A DNA stretch of 64,000 bases from Streptomyces griseiscabiei (GTDB taxonomy: Bacteria; Actinomycetota; Actinomycetes; Streptomycetales; Streptomycetaceae). Position numbers and translations under genes: made by a program. The stretch covers positions 2,976,001-3,040,000 of the forward strand of contig NZ_JAGJBZ010000002.1 in the NCBI RefSeq assembly GCF_020010925.1, given 5' to 3'. Positions 26,617 through 34,533 of the stretch are shown piece by piece. Under the pieces are notes generated by a model that was given only the letters and a program-made list of their open reading frames with translations, had not been told where the DNA came from and searched no databases. The stretch's first letter is position 1; each line of letters starts with the position of its first letter.

Positions 26617-27040
26617 CCCCCTCACCGACGCCCGTCGCGCGCTCATCGAGAAGACCTGGGCCGCCGCCTGGGGCCACGGTGACGTCGACGCCCTCGACGC
26701 CCTGCTCAGCCCGGACTACCTCCGCCACGGCGGGGACCCGCACCCGCAGGACCTGACCGCCTTCAAGGCGGCGATCGTCTCGACCCGCGCGGCCTTCCCC
26801 GACCTGGTGACGGCCATCGACGACCTCGTGGTCGAGGGCGACCGGGCCGCGATCCGCTGGCACAGCAGCGGCACCCAGACCAACTCCTTCCTCGGAGTCC
26901 CGCCCACCCGGCGCCAGGTCGACGTCAGCGGCGCCACGTTCGCCCGCTTCGAGGGGGACCGGATCGTCGAGGAACATGTGACCTGGGACCCCCGGGCGCT
27001 GCTCTCCGCGCTCGGTGTGATCCGGGTGGGACAGGACTGA
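26603..27040 (+). CDS. SnoaL-like (NTF2-fold) protein
   Basis: A 145-residue protein of the SnoaL/ester cyclase type (WAAAWGHGDVDALDALLSPDYLRH, FPDLVTAIDDLVVEGDRAAIRWHSSGTQ). This small alpha+beta barrel fold serves hydrolases, isomerases and cyclases, so the reaction cannot be named. It overlaps the BCCT gene by 14 bp and is followed 26 bp later by the flavin reductase. It may act on an unstable ring-opened intermediate of the pathway. Confidence 0.75.
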   Translation: MPHSDPLTDARRALIEKTWAAAWGHGDVDALDALLSPDYLRHGGDPHPQDLTAFKAAIVSTRAAFPDLVTAIDDLVVEGDRAAIRWHSSGTQTNSFLGVPPTRRQVDVSGATFARFEGDRIVEEHVTWDPRALLSALGVIRVGQD

Positions 27041-27066
27041 CGATCACGATGACAAGGAGCATTCTC

Positions 27067-27570
27067 ATGGCCCCGCTCGCGGCGAAGCCCGACCTCGACG
27101 TGATGAAGCAGGTCAACCGGCGGTTCGTCACCGGTGTCACGGTCGTCACCGCCATGGACGGGGAGACCCCCAGAGGGCTGGCGGTCAACGCGTTCTCCAG
27201 CATCTCGCTCGACCCCGCCACCGTGATGGTCTGCGTCCAGCGCACCTCGACCACCCACGACTGTCTGTTCCGGGCGACCCACCTCGCGATCAACATCCTC
27301 TCCACGGACCAGCTCGACGTCGTCGCCACCTTCGCCGGCAAGTCCGACGACAAGTTCAAGGAGGTGGAGTGGGAGAGCGGCCCCTTCGGCAGCCCGCTGC
27401 TCGCCCGCAGCAGCGCGGCGATGGAGGTCGAGATCCGCGAACGGCTGCAGGCCAGCACCCACACCGTGTTCATCTGCCGTGTGGTGCACGCCGAGGTCGC
27501 CGAGAACCATCCGATGGTCTACAGCGCGGGTAAGTTCTTCGACGGCGGCGCGCTGGCGCCACTGGGATGA
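27067..27570 (+). CDS. Flavin reductase, partner of the LLM monooxygenase
   Basis: A 167-residue enzyme of the flavin reductase/HpaC family (RRFVTGVTVVTAM, GLAVNAFSSISLDPATVMVCVQ). It should reduce FMN or FAD with NAD(P)H and supply it to the LLM monooxygenase encoded in the facing operon; no other two-component monooxygenase is present nearby. The ATG at 27067 is chosen because AAGGAG lies at 27053-27058; the earlier ATG at 27049 overlaps that site. It precedes the GntR gene by 10 bp. Confidence 0.85.
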   Translation: MAPLAAKPDLDVMKQVNRRFVTGVTVVTAMDGETPRGLAVNAFSSISLDPATVMVCVQRTSTTHDCLFRATHLAINILSTDQLDVVATFAGKSDDKFKEVEWESGPFGSPLLARSSAAMEVEIRERLQASTHTVFICRVVHAEVAENHPMVYSAGKFFDGGALAPLG

Positions 27571-27580
27571 GGAGGGTTCG

Positions 27581-28297
27581 GTGAATCGCGAAAAGGGCGA
27601 GCCGAAACGGGGGTCTGCCCGGCCGGAGGCCGGTGGAGGGTCGATGCAGGCCAGAGTGATCGCCGACATGCGCCGGCGGATCATCAAGGGCGACATCGAG
27701 CCCGGCGCCCCGCTCTCGGAACTCGCCCTCGCGGAGGAGTTCGGCGTCAGCCGTACACCGGTGCGCGAAGCCCTCAAGCAGTTGCAGACCGAAGGACTGG
27801 TCGAGATCAGGCCCCGGGTCGGGACGTTCGTCTCCACCCCCTCGCGCCGGGAGATCACCGAACTCTTCGAGATGAAGGAACTCATCGAGGGCGCCGCCGC
27901 CCGGCTGCTCGCCCGGCGCGGACGCGTCGCGGAGATCGACCTGCTCGAACGCAATCTGGTCGAGGCCGACGAGGCGGTGGCCCGCGACGACCGGGAGCGG
28001 TACGCGGAACTGGTCCAGGAGTTCCACGACCTGCTGATAACCGGAGCCGACAACAGCAAGCTGGAGGCCCACTACCGGATGCTGATGAACCAACTCGCCT
28101 ACTACTCCCGGCTGGTGCACACCTCGCTGAGCCGGCCGGGCCGCGCCCTGCAGTCGGACCGTGAGCACCACGTCGTCCTCGAACTGATCCTGGAGAAGGA
28201 CGGCGACAGCGCCGAGCAGGTGATGCGCGAGCACGTCAGGGCCAGCAGACGCGCACTCCTGGCCGGGCTGCCCCTCGGCGGTTCGCACACCTCCTGA
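27581..28297 (+). CDS. GntR-family (FCD domain) regulator
   Basis: A 238-residue regulator. A winged helix-turn-helix (about 25-90, PLSELALAEEFGVSRTPVREALKQLQTEGLVEI) is followed by an all-helical FCD ligand domain with the expected metal-binding Asp and His residues (EFHDLL, REHHVVLE). The GTG follows GGAGG. It closes the BCCT operon. Palindromic 10-mers close to TTGCATGCAA at this operon, at the monooxygenase operon and at the GlnT operon are its likely targets. The effector is probably the transported amine or a ring-cleavage product. Confidence 0.88.
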   Translation: MNREKGEPKRGSARPEAGGGSMQARVIADMRRRIIKGDIEPGAPLSELALAEEFGVSRTPVREALKQLQTEGLVEIRPRVGTFVSTPSRREITELFEMKELIEGAAARLLARRGRVAEIDLLERNLVEADEAVARDDRERYAELVQEFHDLLITGADNSKLEAHYRMLMNQLAYYSRLVHTSLSRPGRALQSDREHHVVLELILEKDGDSAEQVMREHVRASRRALLAGLPLGGSHTS

Positions 28298-28308
28298 GGG
28301 TGCGTCAG

Positions 28309-28345
28309 GGCCGGGTTCCGTCTCCTCGTGGGACGGGACCCGGCC
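28309..28345 (+). terminator. Hairpin after the GntR gene
   Basis: GGCCGGGTTCCGTC pairs with GACGGGACCCGGCC across an eight-base loop, with a single G-T mismatch. It begins 12 bp after the GntR stop and separates this operon from the GlnT operon. Confidence 0.65.
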
Positions 28346-28404
28346 TTCGCGCTTACCGGGAGCTTCCACGGCGGAAATCTCTCCGTAACGCCCAGTGTGT
28401 CTAC

Positions 28405-28414
28405 TCGTATGCAA
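28405..28414 (+). promoter_or_regulatory. GntR-type box upstream of the GlnT operon
   Basis: TCGTATGCAA matches the palindrome found at the two ring-cleavage promoters (TTGTATGCCA and TTGCATGCCA). A -10-like TCTACT immediately precedes it; no convincing -35 is visible. It lies 39 bp before the GlnT start. Confidence 0.5.
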
Positions 28415-28452
28415 CAACGATTCACCACAGTGGACACCCTAAGGAGGGGCCC

Positions 28453-29796
28453 ATGGTGACCGCATCCCCCGATCTCCCTGCTCTCCCCGCACCCCCCGAT
28501 CTCGCCGAACTCGTCCGCGCCGACGGCGTCGAGTTCGTGCTCGCCCTCTTCGTCGACCTCACCGGCAAGCCCTGCGCCAAGCTCGTCCCGGCCCAGTCCG
28601 TCGAGGAACTCCGCGACGAGGGCGTCGGGTTCGCCGGATACGCGGCCGGCGCGCTCGGCCAGCGGCCCAGCGACCCCGACGTCGTCGCCCGCCCCGACGC
28701 CACCTCGTACACCCCCGTCCCCTTCGTCAGGCCCGGTCTCGCCCTCGTCCACTGCGACCCGTACGTGGAGGGCGAACCCTGGCCCTACGCCCCGCGCGTC
28801 ATCCTGCGCCGACTGCTGCAACGGGCCGCCGCGCGGGGGCTGTCGCTGTCCGTGGGCGCCGAGGTCGAGTACTTCCTCGTCGACCGCGACGAACACGGTG
28901 TGCTCCGCGTCGCCGACGCCCGGGACACCGCCGCCCGGCCCTGTTACGACGCACGCGGGCTGACCCGGATGTACGACCACCTCACCGCCGTCTCCAGCGC
29001 CATGAACTCCCTCGGCTGGGGCAACTACGCCAACGACCACGAGGACGGCAACGGCCAGTTCGAGCAGAACTTCAAGCACGCCGACGCCCTCACCACCGCC
29101 GACCGCGTCATCACCCTGCGGTACCTGGTCTCCGTACTGGCCGAACAGCGGGGCATGACGGCCACGTTCATGCCGAAGCCGTTCACCGACCGCACCGGCA
29201 CCGGCATGCATCTGCACATGTCGCTGTGGCGGGGCGAGGAACCGGCGTTCCCCGACCCGACGGACGAGCGCGGTCTAGGACTCTCCCCGCTCGCCTACTC
29301 GTTCGTCGCCGGGATCGTCGAGCACGCGCGGGCTCTCCAGGCCGTCATCGCACCGACCGTCAACTCCTACAAGCGCACCGGTGCGGTGAACACCCACTCA
29401 GGCGCCACCTGGTCCCCGCGCATCGCCGGGTACGGCGGCAACGACCGCACCCACTTCGTCCGCGTCCCCGACGGCAACCGCGTCGAACTGCGCGGCGGGG
29501 ACGGCGCCGCCAACCCCTACCTCGCCGCTGCCGCCGCCCTCGCCGCGGGCCTCGACGGCATCGAACGCGGCCTCGACCCGGGTGAGCCCGGCGCGGCGGG
29601 CAAGGGCCCGGAACTCCCGCCGACCCTGCTGCACGCCATGGACGCCCTCCAGGAGGACGAGGTGATCAGCGGTGCGCTGGACGCCGCCGGGACCGGTGTG
29701 AGCCGGTACTTCGCCGACCTCAAGCGCGAGGAGTTCTTCGACTGGCACGCCACGGTCGGCCCCTGGGAGCTGGACCGCTATCTGACCGCGTTCTGA
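28453..29796 (+). CDS. glnT: GlnT/GmaS-type glutamine synthetase homolog
   Basis: A 447-residue ligase of the glutamine synthetase superfamily, shorter than ordinary GlnA but the size of gamma-glutamylmethylamide synthetases. Visible motifs are VGAEVEYFLVDRD (metal-binding Glu residues), the ammonia-site region DHEDGNGQFEQNF, KPFTDRTGTGMHLHMSLW (ATP loop) and PTVNSYKR. AAGGAGG precedes the ATG. Being followed by GlxBCD and an N-methyl amino acid oxidase, it more likely joins methylamine to glutamate than ammonia. Ordinary glutamine synthesis cannot be excluded from sequence alone. Confidence 0.82.
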   Translation: MVTASPDLPALPAPPDLAELVRADGVEFVLALFVDLTGKPCAKLVPAQSVEELRDEGVGFAGYAAGALGQRPSDPDVVARPDATSYTPVPFVRPGLALVHCDPYVEGEPWPYAPRVILRRLLQRAAARGLSLSVGAEVEYFLVDRDEHGVLRVADARDTAARPCYDARGLTRMYDHLTAVSSAMNSLGWGNYANDHEDGNGQFEQNFKHADALTTADRVITLRYLVSVLAEQRGMTATFMPKPFTDRTGTGMHLHMSLWRGEEPAFPDPTDERGLGLSPLAYSFVAGIVEHARALQAVIAPTVNSYKRTGAVNTHSGATWSPRIAGYGGNDRTHFVRVPDGNRVELRGGDGAANPYLAAAAALAAGLDGIERGLDPGEPGAAGKGPELPPTLLHAMDALQEDEVISGALDAAGTGVSRYFADLKREEFFDWHATVGPWELDRYLTAF

Positions 29797-29807
29797 GAGG
29801 AGTGGGT

Positions 29808-30665
29808 ATGTGCGGAATCGTCGGGCTCCATCTGCGGGAGCCCGCACTCGAACCCCGGCTGGGGCGGCTGCTGGCCGCGATGCTGGGCCAGGTCGTGGAA
29901 CGCGGCCCCGACTCCGCGGGCGTCGCCGTCTACGGCGACCCGCGCCTCACCCCGCCGGGCACGAACGTCGTCTCCCTGCTGGGCACCTCGAAGGCCGAGG
30001 TGGAGGCGGTACTGCCCGGCACGGTGGCCTACGACGCCGACGCCACGACGGTCGTGCACGCACAGGCGGCACGGCTCGCCGCCGCGCTCCCGCACGCCAG
30101 GGTCATCGGCTCCGGCGAGGGGTGCGCCGTCCTCAAGGGCACGGGGAATCCGGTGGAGCTGGCGGACGCCTTCGGCCTCGCCGACGTCACCGGCTGGCAG
30201 GGTGTCGGCCACACCCGGATGGCCACCGAGTCCGCCGTGACACCGGAGGGCGCCCACCCCTTCTCCGTCGGCCCCGGACAGTGCCTCGTACACAACGGCT
30301 CCTTCGCCAACCACGCCACCATCCGGCGTGAACTGCGGGCGCGGGGCGTGGAGTTCGACAGCGAGAACGACTCCGAGGTCGGCGCCCGGTTCGTCGCCGA
30401 CCAGCTGGCGCAGGGCGTGGACCTGGAGAAGGCCCTGAAGCTGCTCTGCGAACGCTTCGACGGCTTCTACACCCTGCTGGTGTCCACCGGCGACTCCTTC
30501 GCCGTCGTCCGGGACGCCATCGCCTGCAAACCGGCGCTCGTCGCCGAGACCGACGCGTGGGTGGCGATGGCCTCCGAATACCGGGCCCTCGACGTCCTCC
30601 CGGGCATCGAGCACGCCCGTATCTTCGAACCCGAACCGGAAGAGGTGTACGTATGGCGACGCTGA
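29808..30665 (+). CDS. glxB: GlxB/MgsA-like class II glutamine amidotransferase subunit
   Basis: A 285-residue protein starting MCGIVGLH; Cys2 is the nucleophile of class II amidotransferases, and GVGHTRMATESAV and HNGSFANH are the glutamine-binding loops. It corresponds to the amidotransferase-like part of glutamate synthase as a separate subunit. In the N-methylglutamate pathway this subunit (MgsA) processes gamma-glutamylmethylamide. It starts 11 bp after GlnT and overlaps GlxC by 13 bp, supporting a complex with the next two products. Confidence 0.85.
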   Translation: MCGIVGLHLREPALEPRLGRLLAAMLGQVVERGPDSAGVAVYGDPRLTPPGTNVVSLLGTSKAEVEAVLPGTVAYDADATTVVHAQAARLAAALPHARVIGSGEGCAVLKGTGNPVELADAFGLADVTGWQGVGHTRMATESAVTPEGAHPFSVGPGQCLVHNGSFANHATIRRELRARGVEFDSENDSEVGARFVADQLAQGVDLEKALKLLCERFDGFYTLLVSTGDSFAVVRDAIACKPALVAETDAWVAMASEYRALDVLPGIEHARIFEPEPEEVYVWRR

Positions 30666-31330
30666 TCGACCTGGCGAACTCCCCGGTGCGGGAGCTCAAC
30701 CGGGCCCTGCACGCGCCCGGCGGCGCGGACACCTGGCGGGTGCTGAACCCGCGCGGGGCGCACGCCGTCGCCTGCGGCATCCGCGACCGGCTCACCGTCG
30801 ACATCGAGGGGCACGTCGGCTACTACTGCGCCGGCATGAACCAGCACGCCACGGTCACCGTCCACGGCAACGCGGGCACGGGTGTCGCCGAGAACATGAT
30901 GTCCGGCACGGTCCGGGTGCACGGCAACGCCTCCCAGTCGGCCGGGGCCACCGCCCACGGAGGTCTGCTCGTCGTCGACGGCGACGCCTCCGCGCGGTGC
31001 GGGATCTCCATGAAGGGCGTGGACATCGTGGTCGGCGGCGACGTCGGCCATATGAGCGCGTTCATGGGACAGGCCGGGCGGCTGGTGGTCTGCGGGGACG
31101 CGGGCGACGCCCTCGGCGACTCCCTGTACGAGGCCCGGATCTATGTGCGGGGCACGGTCAAGTCCCTCGGCGCCGACTGCGTGGAGAAGGAGATGCGCGA
31201 CGAACACCGCGTGGAACTCGCCGAGTTGCTGAAGGCCGCCGAGCGGGACGAGGACCCGGCGGACTTCCGGCGGTACGGGTCGGCCCGCGAGCTGTACCAC
31301 TTCAAGACCGACAACACGGCAGCGTACTGA
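30653..31330 (+). CDS. glxC: GlxC/MgsB-like glutamate synthase C-terminal-domain subunit
   Basis: A 225-residue protein made of the right-handed beta-helix domain found at the C-terminus of large glutamate synthases, with repeated GG/G-D turns (TVTVHGNAGTGVAENM, GLLVVDGDASARCGISMKG). It is the middle subunit of the GlxBCD or MgsABC set and probably scaffolds channelling between the other two. It overlaps GlxB and is followed 16 bp later by GlxD. Confidence 0.82.
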   Translation: MATLIDLANSPVRELNRALHAPGGADTWRVLNPRGAHAVACGIRDRLTVDIEGHVGYYCAGMNQHATVTVHGNAGTGVAENMMSGTVRVHGNASQSAGATAHGGLLVVDGDASARCGISMKGVDIVVGGDVGHMSAFMGQAGRLVVCGDAGDALGDSLYEARIYVRGTVKSLGADCVEKEMRDEHRVELAELLKAAERDEDPADFRRYGSARELYHFKTDNTAAY

Positions 31331-31346
31331 GGGAGTCGACACCACC

Positions 31347-32666
31347 ATGGAACCCGCGTCCCACGGCCTGCGCGAGTCGGCCACCTTCGACCGCGCCACC
31401 GTCCACGCCATCCAGCGTGCCGCCGAGACCGGCGTCTACGACATCCGGGGCTGGGGCGCCAAGCGCAGCCTCCCGCACTTCGACGATCTGCTGCTGCTCG
31501 GCGCCTCCATGTCCCGCTACCCCCTGGAGGGCTACCGCGAGCGCTGCGACACGGACGTCGTCCTCGGCGGCCGGAACGCCAAGCACCCGCTCCGTCTGAG
31601 GACGCCGGTCACCATCGCCGGGATGAGCTTCGGCGCGCTGTCCGCCCAGGCCAAGGAGGCCCTCGGCCGGGGCGCCAGCGAGGTCGGCACCTCGACGACC
31701 ACCGGCGACGGCGGGATGACCCCCGAGGAGCGCGGCCACTCCACCCACCTCGTGTACCAGTACCTGCCGTCCCGGTACGGCATGAACCCCGACGACCTGC
31801 GCGCCGCCGACGCCATCGAGATCGTCCTCGGCCAGGGCGCCAAACCCGGCGGCGGAGGCATGCTCCTCGGGCAGAAGGTCACCGAACGGGTCGCCGGCAT
31901 GCGCACACTGCCCGTCGGCGTCGACCAGCGCAGCGCCTGCCGGCACCCCGACTGGACCGGCCCGGACGACCTCGCCATCAAGATCCTCGAACTGCGCGAG
32001 ATCACCGACTGGGAGAAGCCCGTCTATGTGAAGGTCGGCGCGACCCGCACCTACTACGACGTGAAGCTCGCCGTGCACGCGGGCGCCGACGTCGTCGTGG
32101 TCGACGGCATGCAGGGCGGTACGGCCGCCACCCAGGACGTCTTCATCGAACACGTCGGCATCCCCACCCTGGCCGCCCTGCCCCAGGCCGTCCGCGCACT
32201 CCAGGAACTCGGCGTCCACCGTGAGGTCCAGCTCGTCGTCTCCGGCGGCATCCGCGGCGGGGCCGACATGGCGAAGGCGCTCGCCCTGGGCGCGGACGCC
32301 GTCGCCATCGGCACGGCCGCGCTGATCGCGCTCGGCGACAACCACCCGAAGTACGACGCCGAGTACCGCGCACTCGGCTCGGCGGCGGGCTACTTCGACG
32401 ACTACCAGGACGGCCGCGACCCCGCCGGCATCTCCACCCAGGACCCGGAACTCGCCGCCCGCCTCGACCCGGTGGCCGCCGGCCGCCGGCTCGCCAACTA
32501 CCTCCGGGTGATGACCATGGAGGCCCAGACCCTCGCCCGCGCCTGCGGCAAGGCCCACCTGCTGCATCTGGAGCCCGAGGACCTGGTCGCCCTCACCGTC
32601 GAGTCGGCGGCGATGGCCCGCGTCCCGCTCGCGGGCACCGACTGGATCCCGGGAGCCGCCCGGTGA
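31347..32666 (+). CDS. glxD: GlxD/MgsC-like FMN-binding glutamate synthase subunit
   Basis: A 439-residue TIM-barrel protein of the FMN-binding glutamate synthase family (MSFGALSAQAKEALGRGA, GQGAKPGGGGMLLGQKV, VVVDGMQGGTAATQD, VSGGIRGGADMAKALALGADAVAIGTAAL). In MgsC-type complexes this subunit makes N-methylglutamate from 2-oxoglutarate and methylamine. It does not have the large N- and C-terminal domains of GltB, which here are the separate GlxB and GlxC. Its stop overlaps the GTG of the flavoprotein oxidase gene. Confidence 0.85.
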   Translation: MEPASHGLRESATFDRATVHAIQRAAETGVYDIRGWGAKRSLPHFDDLLLLGASMSRYPLEGYRERCDTDVVLGGRNAKHPLRLRTPVTIAGMSFGALSAQAKEALGRGASEVGTSTTTGDGGMTPEERGHSTHLVYQYLPSRYGMNPDDLRAADAIEIVLGQGAKPGGGGMLLGQKVTERVAGMRTLPVGVDQRSACRHPDWTGPDDLAIKILELREITDWEKPVYVKVGATRTYYDVKLAVHAGADVVVVDGMQGGTAATQDVFIEHVGIPTLAALPQAVRALQELGVHREVQLVVSGGIRGGADMAKALALGADAVAIGTAALIALGDNHPKYDAEYRALGSAAGYFDDYQDGRDPAGISTQDPELAARLDPVAAGRRLANYLRVMTMEAQTLARACGKAHLLHLEPEDLVALTVESAAMARVPLAGTDWIPGAAR

Positions 32667-33751
32667 TCGCGGTGATCGGCGCCGGACTCATGGGCGCCGC
32701 CACCGCCTGGCAGCTCGCCCGGCGCGGCCACCAGGTCACGCTGATCGAGGCGTACGCCATCGGCCACCGCCACGGCAGCTCGCACGGCAGCTCCCGGATC
32801 TTCCGCCGGGCCTACGCCGACCCCTTCTACGTACGGCTGACCGGGCAGGCGTACGAGCAGTGGCGGGAGCTGGAGCACGACAGCTCGACTCCCCTGCTGC
32901 GGAAGACCGGTGGCCTCGACATGGGCGAGGACCGGGACACGGGCGCGATCGCCGCTCTCCTGGAAGCGGCCGGTGTGCCCCATGAACTCCTCGGCCCCGA
33001 GGAGGCCGCCGAACGCTGGCCGTACATCCGGGCCACGGGGCCGGTGCTCCACCATCCTGACGCGGGAGTCGTCGACGCCGACGCGACGGTCGCCGCCTGT
33101 GTGCGGCGGGCCGTCGAGCACGGCGCGGAGGCGGTCGTCGGCACGCGCGTCACGGGCATCGAGGTCCGGGGCGGGGGCAGGGTGGGGCTGCGTACCGACG
33201 ACGGCCGGGAGATCGTCGCCGACACGGTCGTGGTCGCGGCCGGAGCCTGGCTGCCCGACCTCCGACTCCCCGTCCCGCTGCCGCCGTTGACGGTGACCCA
33301 GCAGCAGGTCTTCCACTTCGGGCAGCGGGACCCCTCCGTCCGGTGGCCGACGCTGATCTGGGACGGAGCCGTGCACCTCTACGGCCTGCCCTCGGGCGGC
33401 GACGGCGGCCCGCTCCCCGCGATGAAGATCGCCGAGCACGACCGGGGCCGGCCCACCACCGCCCGCACCCGTGACGGGGTCGTCGACCCGACCTCGCGCG
33501 CCCGGGTCAGCGGCTTCGTGAGCGACCGTCTGCCCGGTCTCGTCCCCGACCCGGTGGCCGAGGCGACCTGTCTCTACACCACCACCCCCGACGAGGACTT
33601 CGTCCTCGACCGGCACGGTCCCTTCGTCGTCGTCTCCCCGTGCTCCGGCCACGGCGCCAAGTTCACTCCGCTCATCGGGGCGATGGCCGCCGACCTCGCC
33701 ACCGGCCGGGCGGAACCCCACCCCCGGTTCCGGCTGGACCGGCCGGGCTAG
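32663..33751 (+). CDS. Sarcosine-oxidase/SolA-like FAD-dependent N-methyl amino acid oxidase
   Basis: A 362-residue flavoprotein with an N-terminal dinucleotide motif (VIGAGLMGAATAWQLARRG) and HGSSHGSSRIFRRAY, both typical of monomeric sarcosine oxidase. Near the C-terminus SPCSGHGAKF carries the cysteine that binds FAD covalently in this family. Such enzymes oxidise N-methyl groups to formaldehyde. With the GlnT and GlxBCD genes directly upstream (GTGA overlap), the best guess is oxidation of N-methylglutamate back to glutamate, replacing the usual four-subunit dehydrogenase. Sarcosine or N-methyltryptophan remain alternatives. Confidence 0.82.
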   Translation: MIAVIGAGLMGAATAWQLARRGHQVTLIEAYAIGHRHGSSHGSSRIFRRAYADPFYVRLTGQAYEQWRELEHDSSTPLLRKTGGLDMGEDRDTGAIAALLEAAGVPHELLGPEEAAERWPYIRATGPVLHHPDAGVVDADATVAACVRRAVEHGAEAVVGTRVTGIEVRGGGRVGLRTDDGREIVADTVVVAAGAWLPDLRLPVPLPPLTVTQQQVFHFGQRDPSVRWPTLIWDGAVHLYGLPSGGDGGPLPAMKIAEHDRGRPTTARTRDGVVDPTSRARVSGFVSDRLPGLVPDPVAEATCLYTTTPDEDFVLDRHGPFVVVSPCSGHGAKFTPLIGAMAADLATGRAEPHPRFRLDRPG

Positions 33752-33760
33752 GATGCGGCG

Positions 33761-34438
33761 GTGGCCGAGCACCCCGAACCCGCAGCCGATTCCCAGGACG
33801 CCCAGGAGGCCCGGGACGCCCAGGACGCCCGGGAATCGCGGGGCCTCCAGGACCCCGACGACAAGGCGCTGGAGCGGGTCATCGCGGTCCGGGCCCGCGA
33901 GTACCGGCAGGCGGTCGGGCTGTCGGTCGGGGAGATGGCACAGCGGGTCGGGATCTCCAAGGCCATGCTGTCGAAGATCGAGAACGCGCAGACCGCGTGC
34001 AGCCTCACCACCCTCTCCCGCCTCGCCCGCGGCCTCGACGTCCCGGTCACCGCGCTGCTGCGGGGCATGGACGACGAGCGCGAGGCCGTCTTCGTCCCCG
34101 CCGGGCACGGCGCCCTGATCGTGCGGCGCGGCACCCGGGTCGGCCACGAGTACGCGCAGCTCGGCTCGTTGCGGGGCGCCCACAAACGCATGGACGCCCT
34201 GCTGGTCACCCTGACCGAACAGAGCGAGGTCTTCCCGCTCTTCCAGCACGCCGGAACCGAGATCATCTACATGCTGGAAGGCGTCATGGTCTACGGCCAC
34301 GGCAAGTCCAGCCACACCCTCCACCCCGGCGACGCCCTCCAGTTCGACGGCGAGGCCCCGCACGGCCCCGAACGCCTGGTCGAACTCCCGATCCGCTTCC
34401 TCACGGTGACGGCGTTCGGGGACAGCCCGGCCCACTGA
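33761..34438 (+). CDS. XRE-family regulator with cupin sensor domain
   Basis: A 225-residue regulator. A charged, repetitive leader (ADSQDAQEARDAQDARES) precedes the helix-turn-helix (LSVGEMAQRVGISKAMLSKIENAQTACSLTTL, residues about 50-105) and a C-terminal cupin (AGTEIIYMLEGVMVYGHGKSSHTLHPGDALQFDGEAPHG). This architecture is common for regulators of amine and polyamine catabolism. It starts with GTG 9 bp after the oxidase gene and probably belongs to the same operon. The DNA target is not evident. Confidence 0.82.
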   Translation: MAEHPEPAADSQDAQEARDAQDARESRGLQDPDDKALERVIAVRAREYRQAVGLSVGEMAQRVGISKAMLSKIENAQTACSLTTLSRLARGLDVPVTALLRGMDDEREAVFVPAGHGALIVRRGTRVGHEYAQLGSLRGAHKRMDALLVTLTEQSEVFPLFQHAGTEIIYMLEGVMVYGHGKSSHTLHPGDALQFDGEAPHGPERLVELPIRFLTVTAFGDSPAH

Positions 34439-34533
34439 GCCCCGCCGCCCCGTTCACCCACCCGTGGCGGCGCGGGTGCGGCCACCGACCGGGCGGGAGA
34501 CCCTTGGCTGCCCCCACCCGGAGGAGAGCGACC

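Noticed and set aside
28453..32666. Ordinary ammonia assimilation (GlnA plus glutamate synthase)
   Set aside because: The ligase has GmaS-like size, the glutamate-synthase-like parts are three separate small subunits without a GltD partner, and an N-methyl amino acid oxidase follows. Methylamine assimilation explains the set better, though this is not proven.
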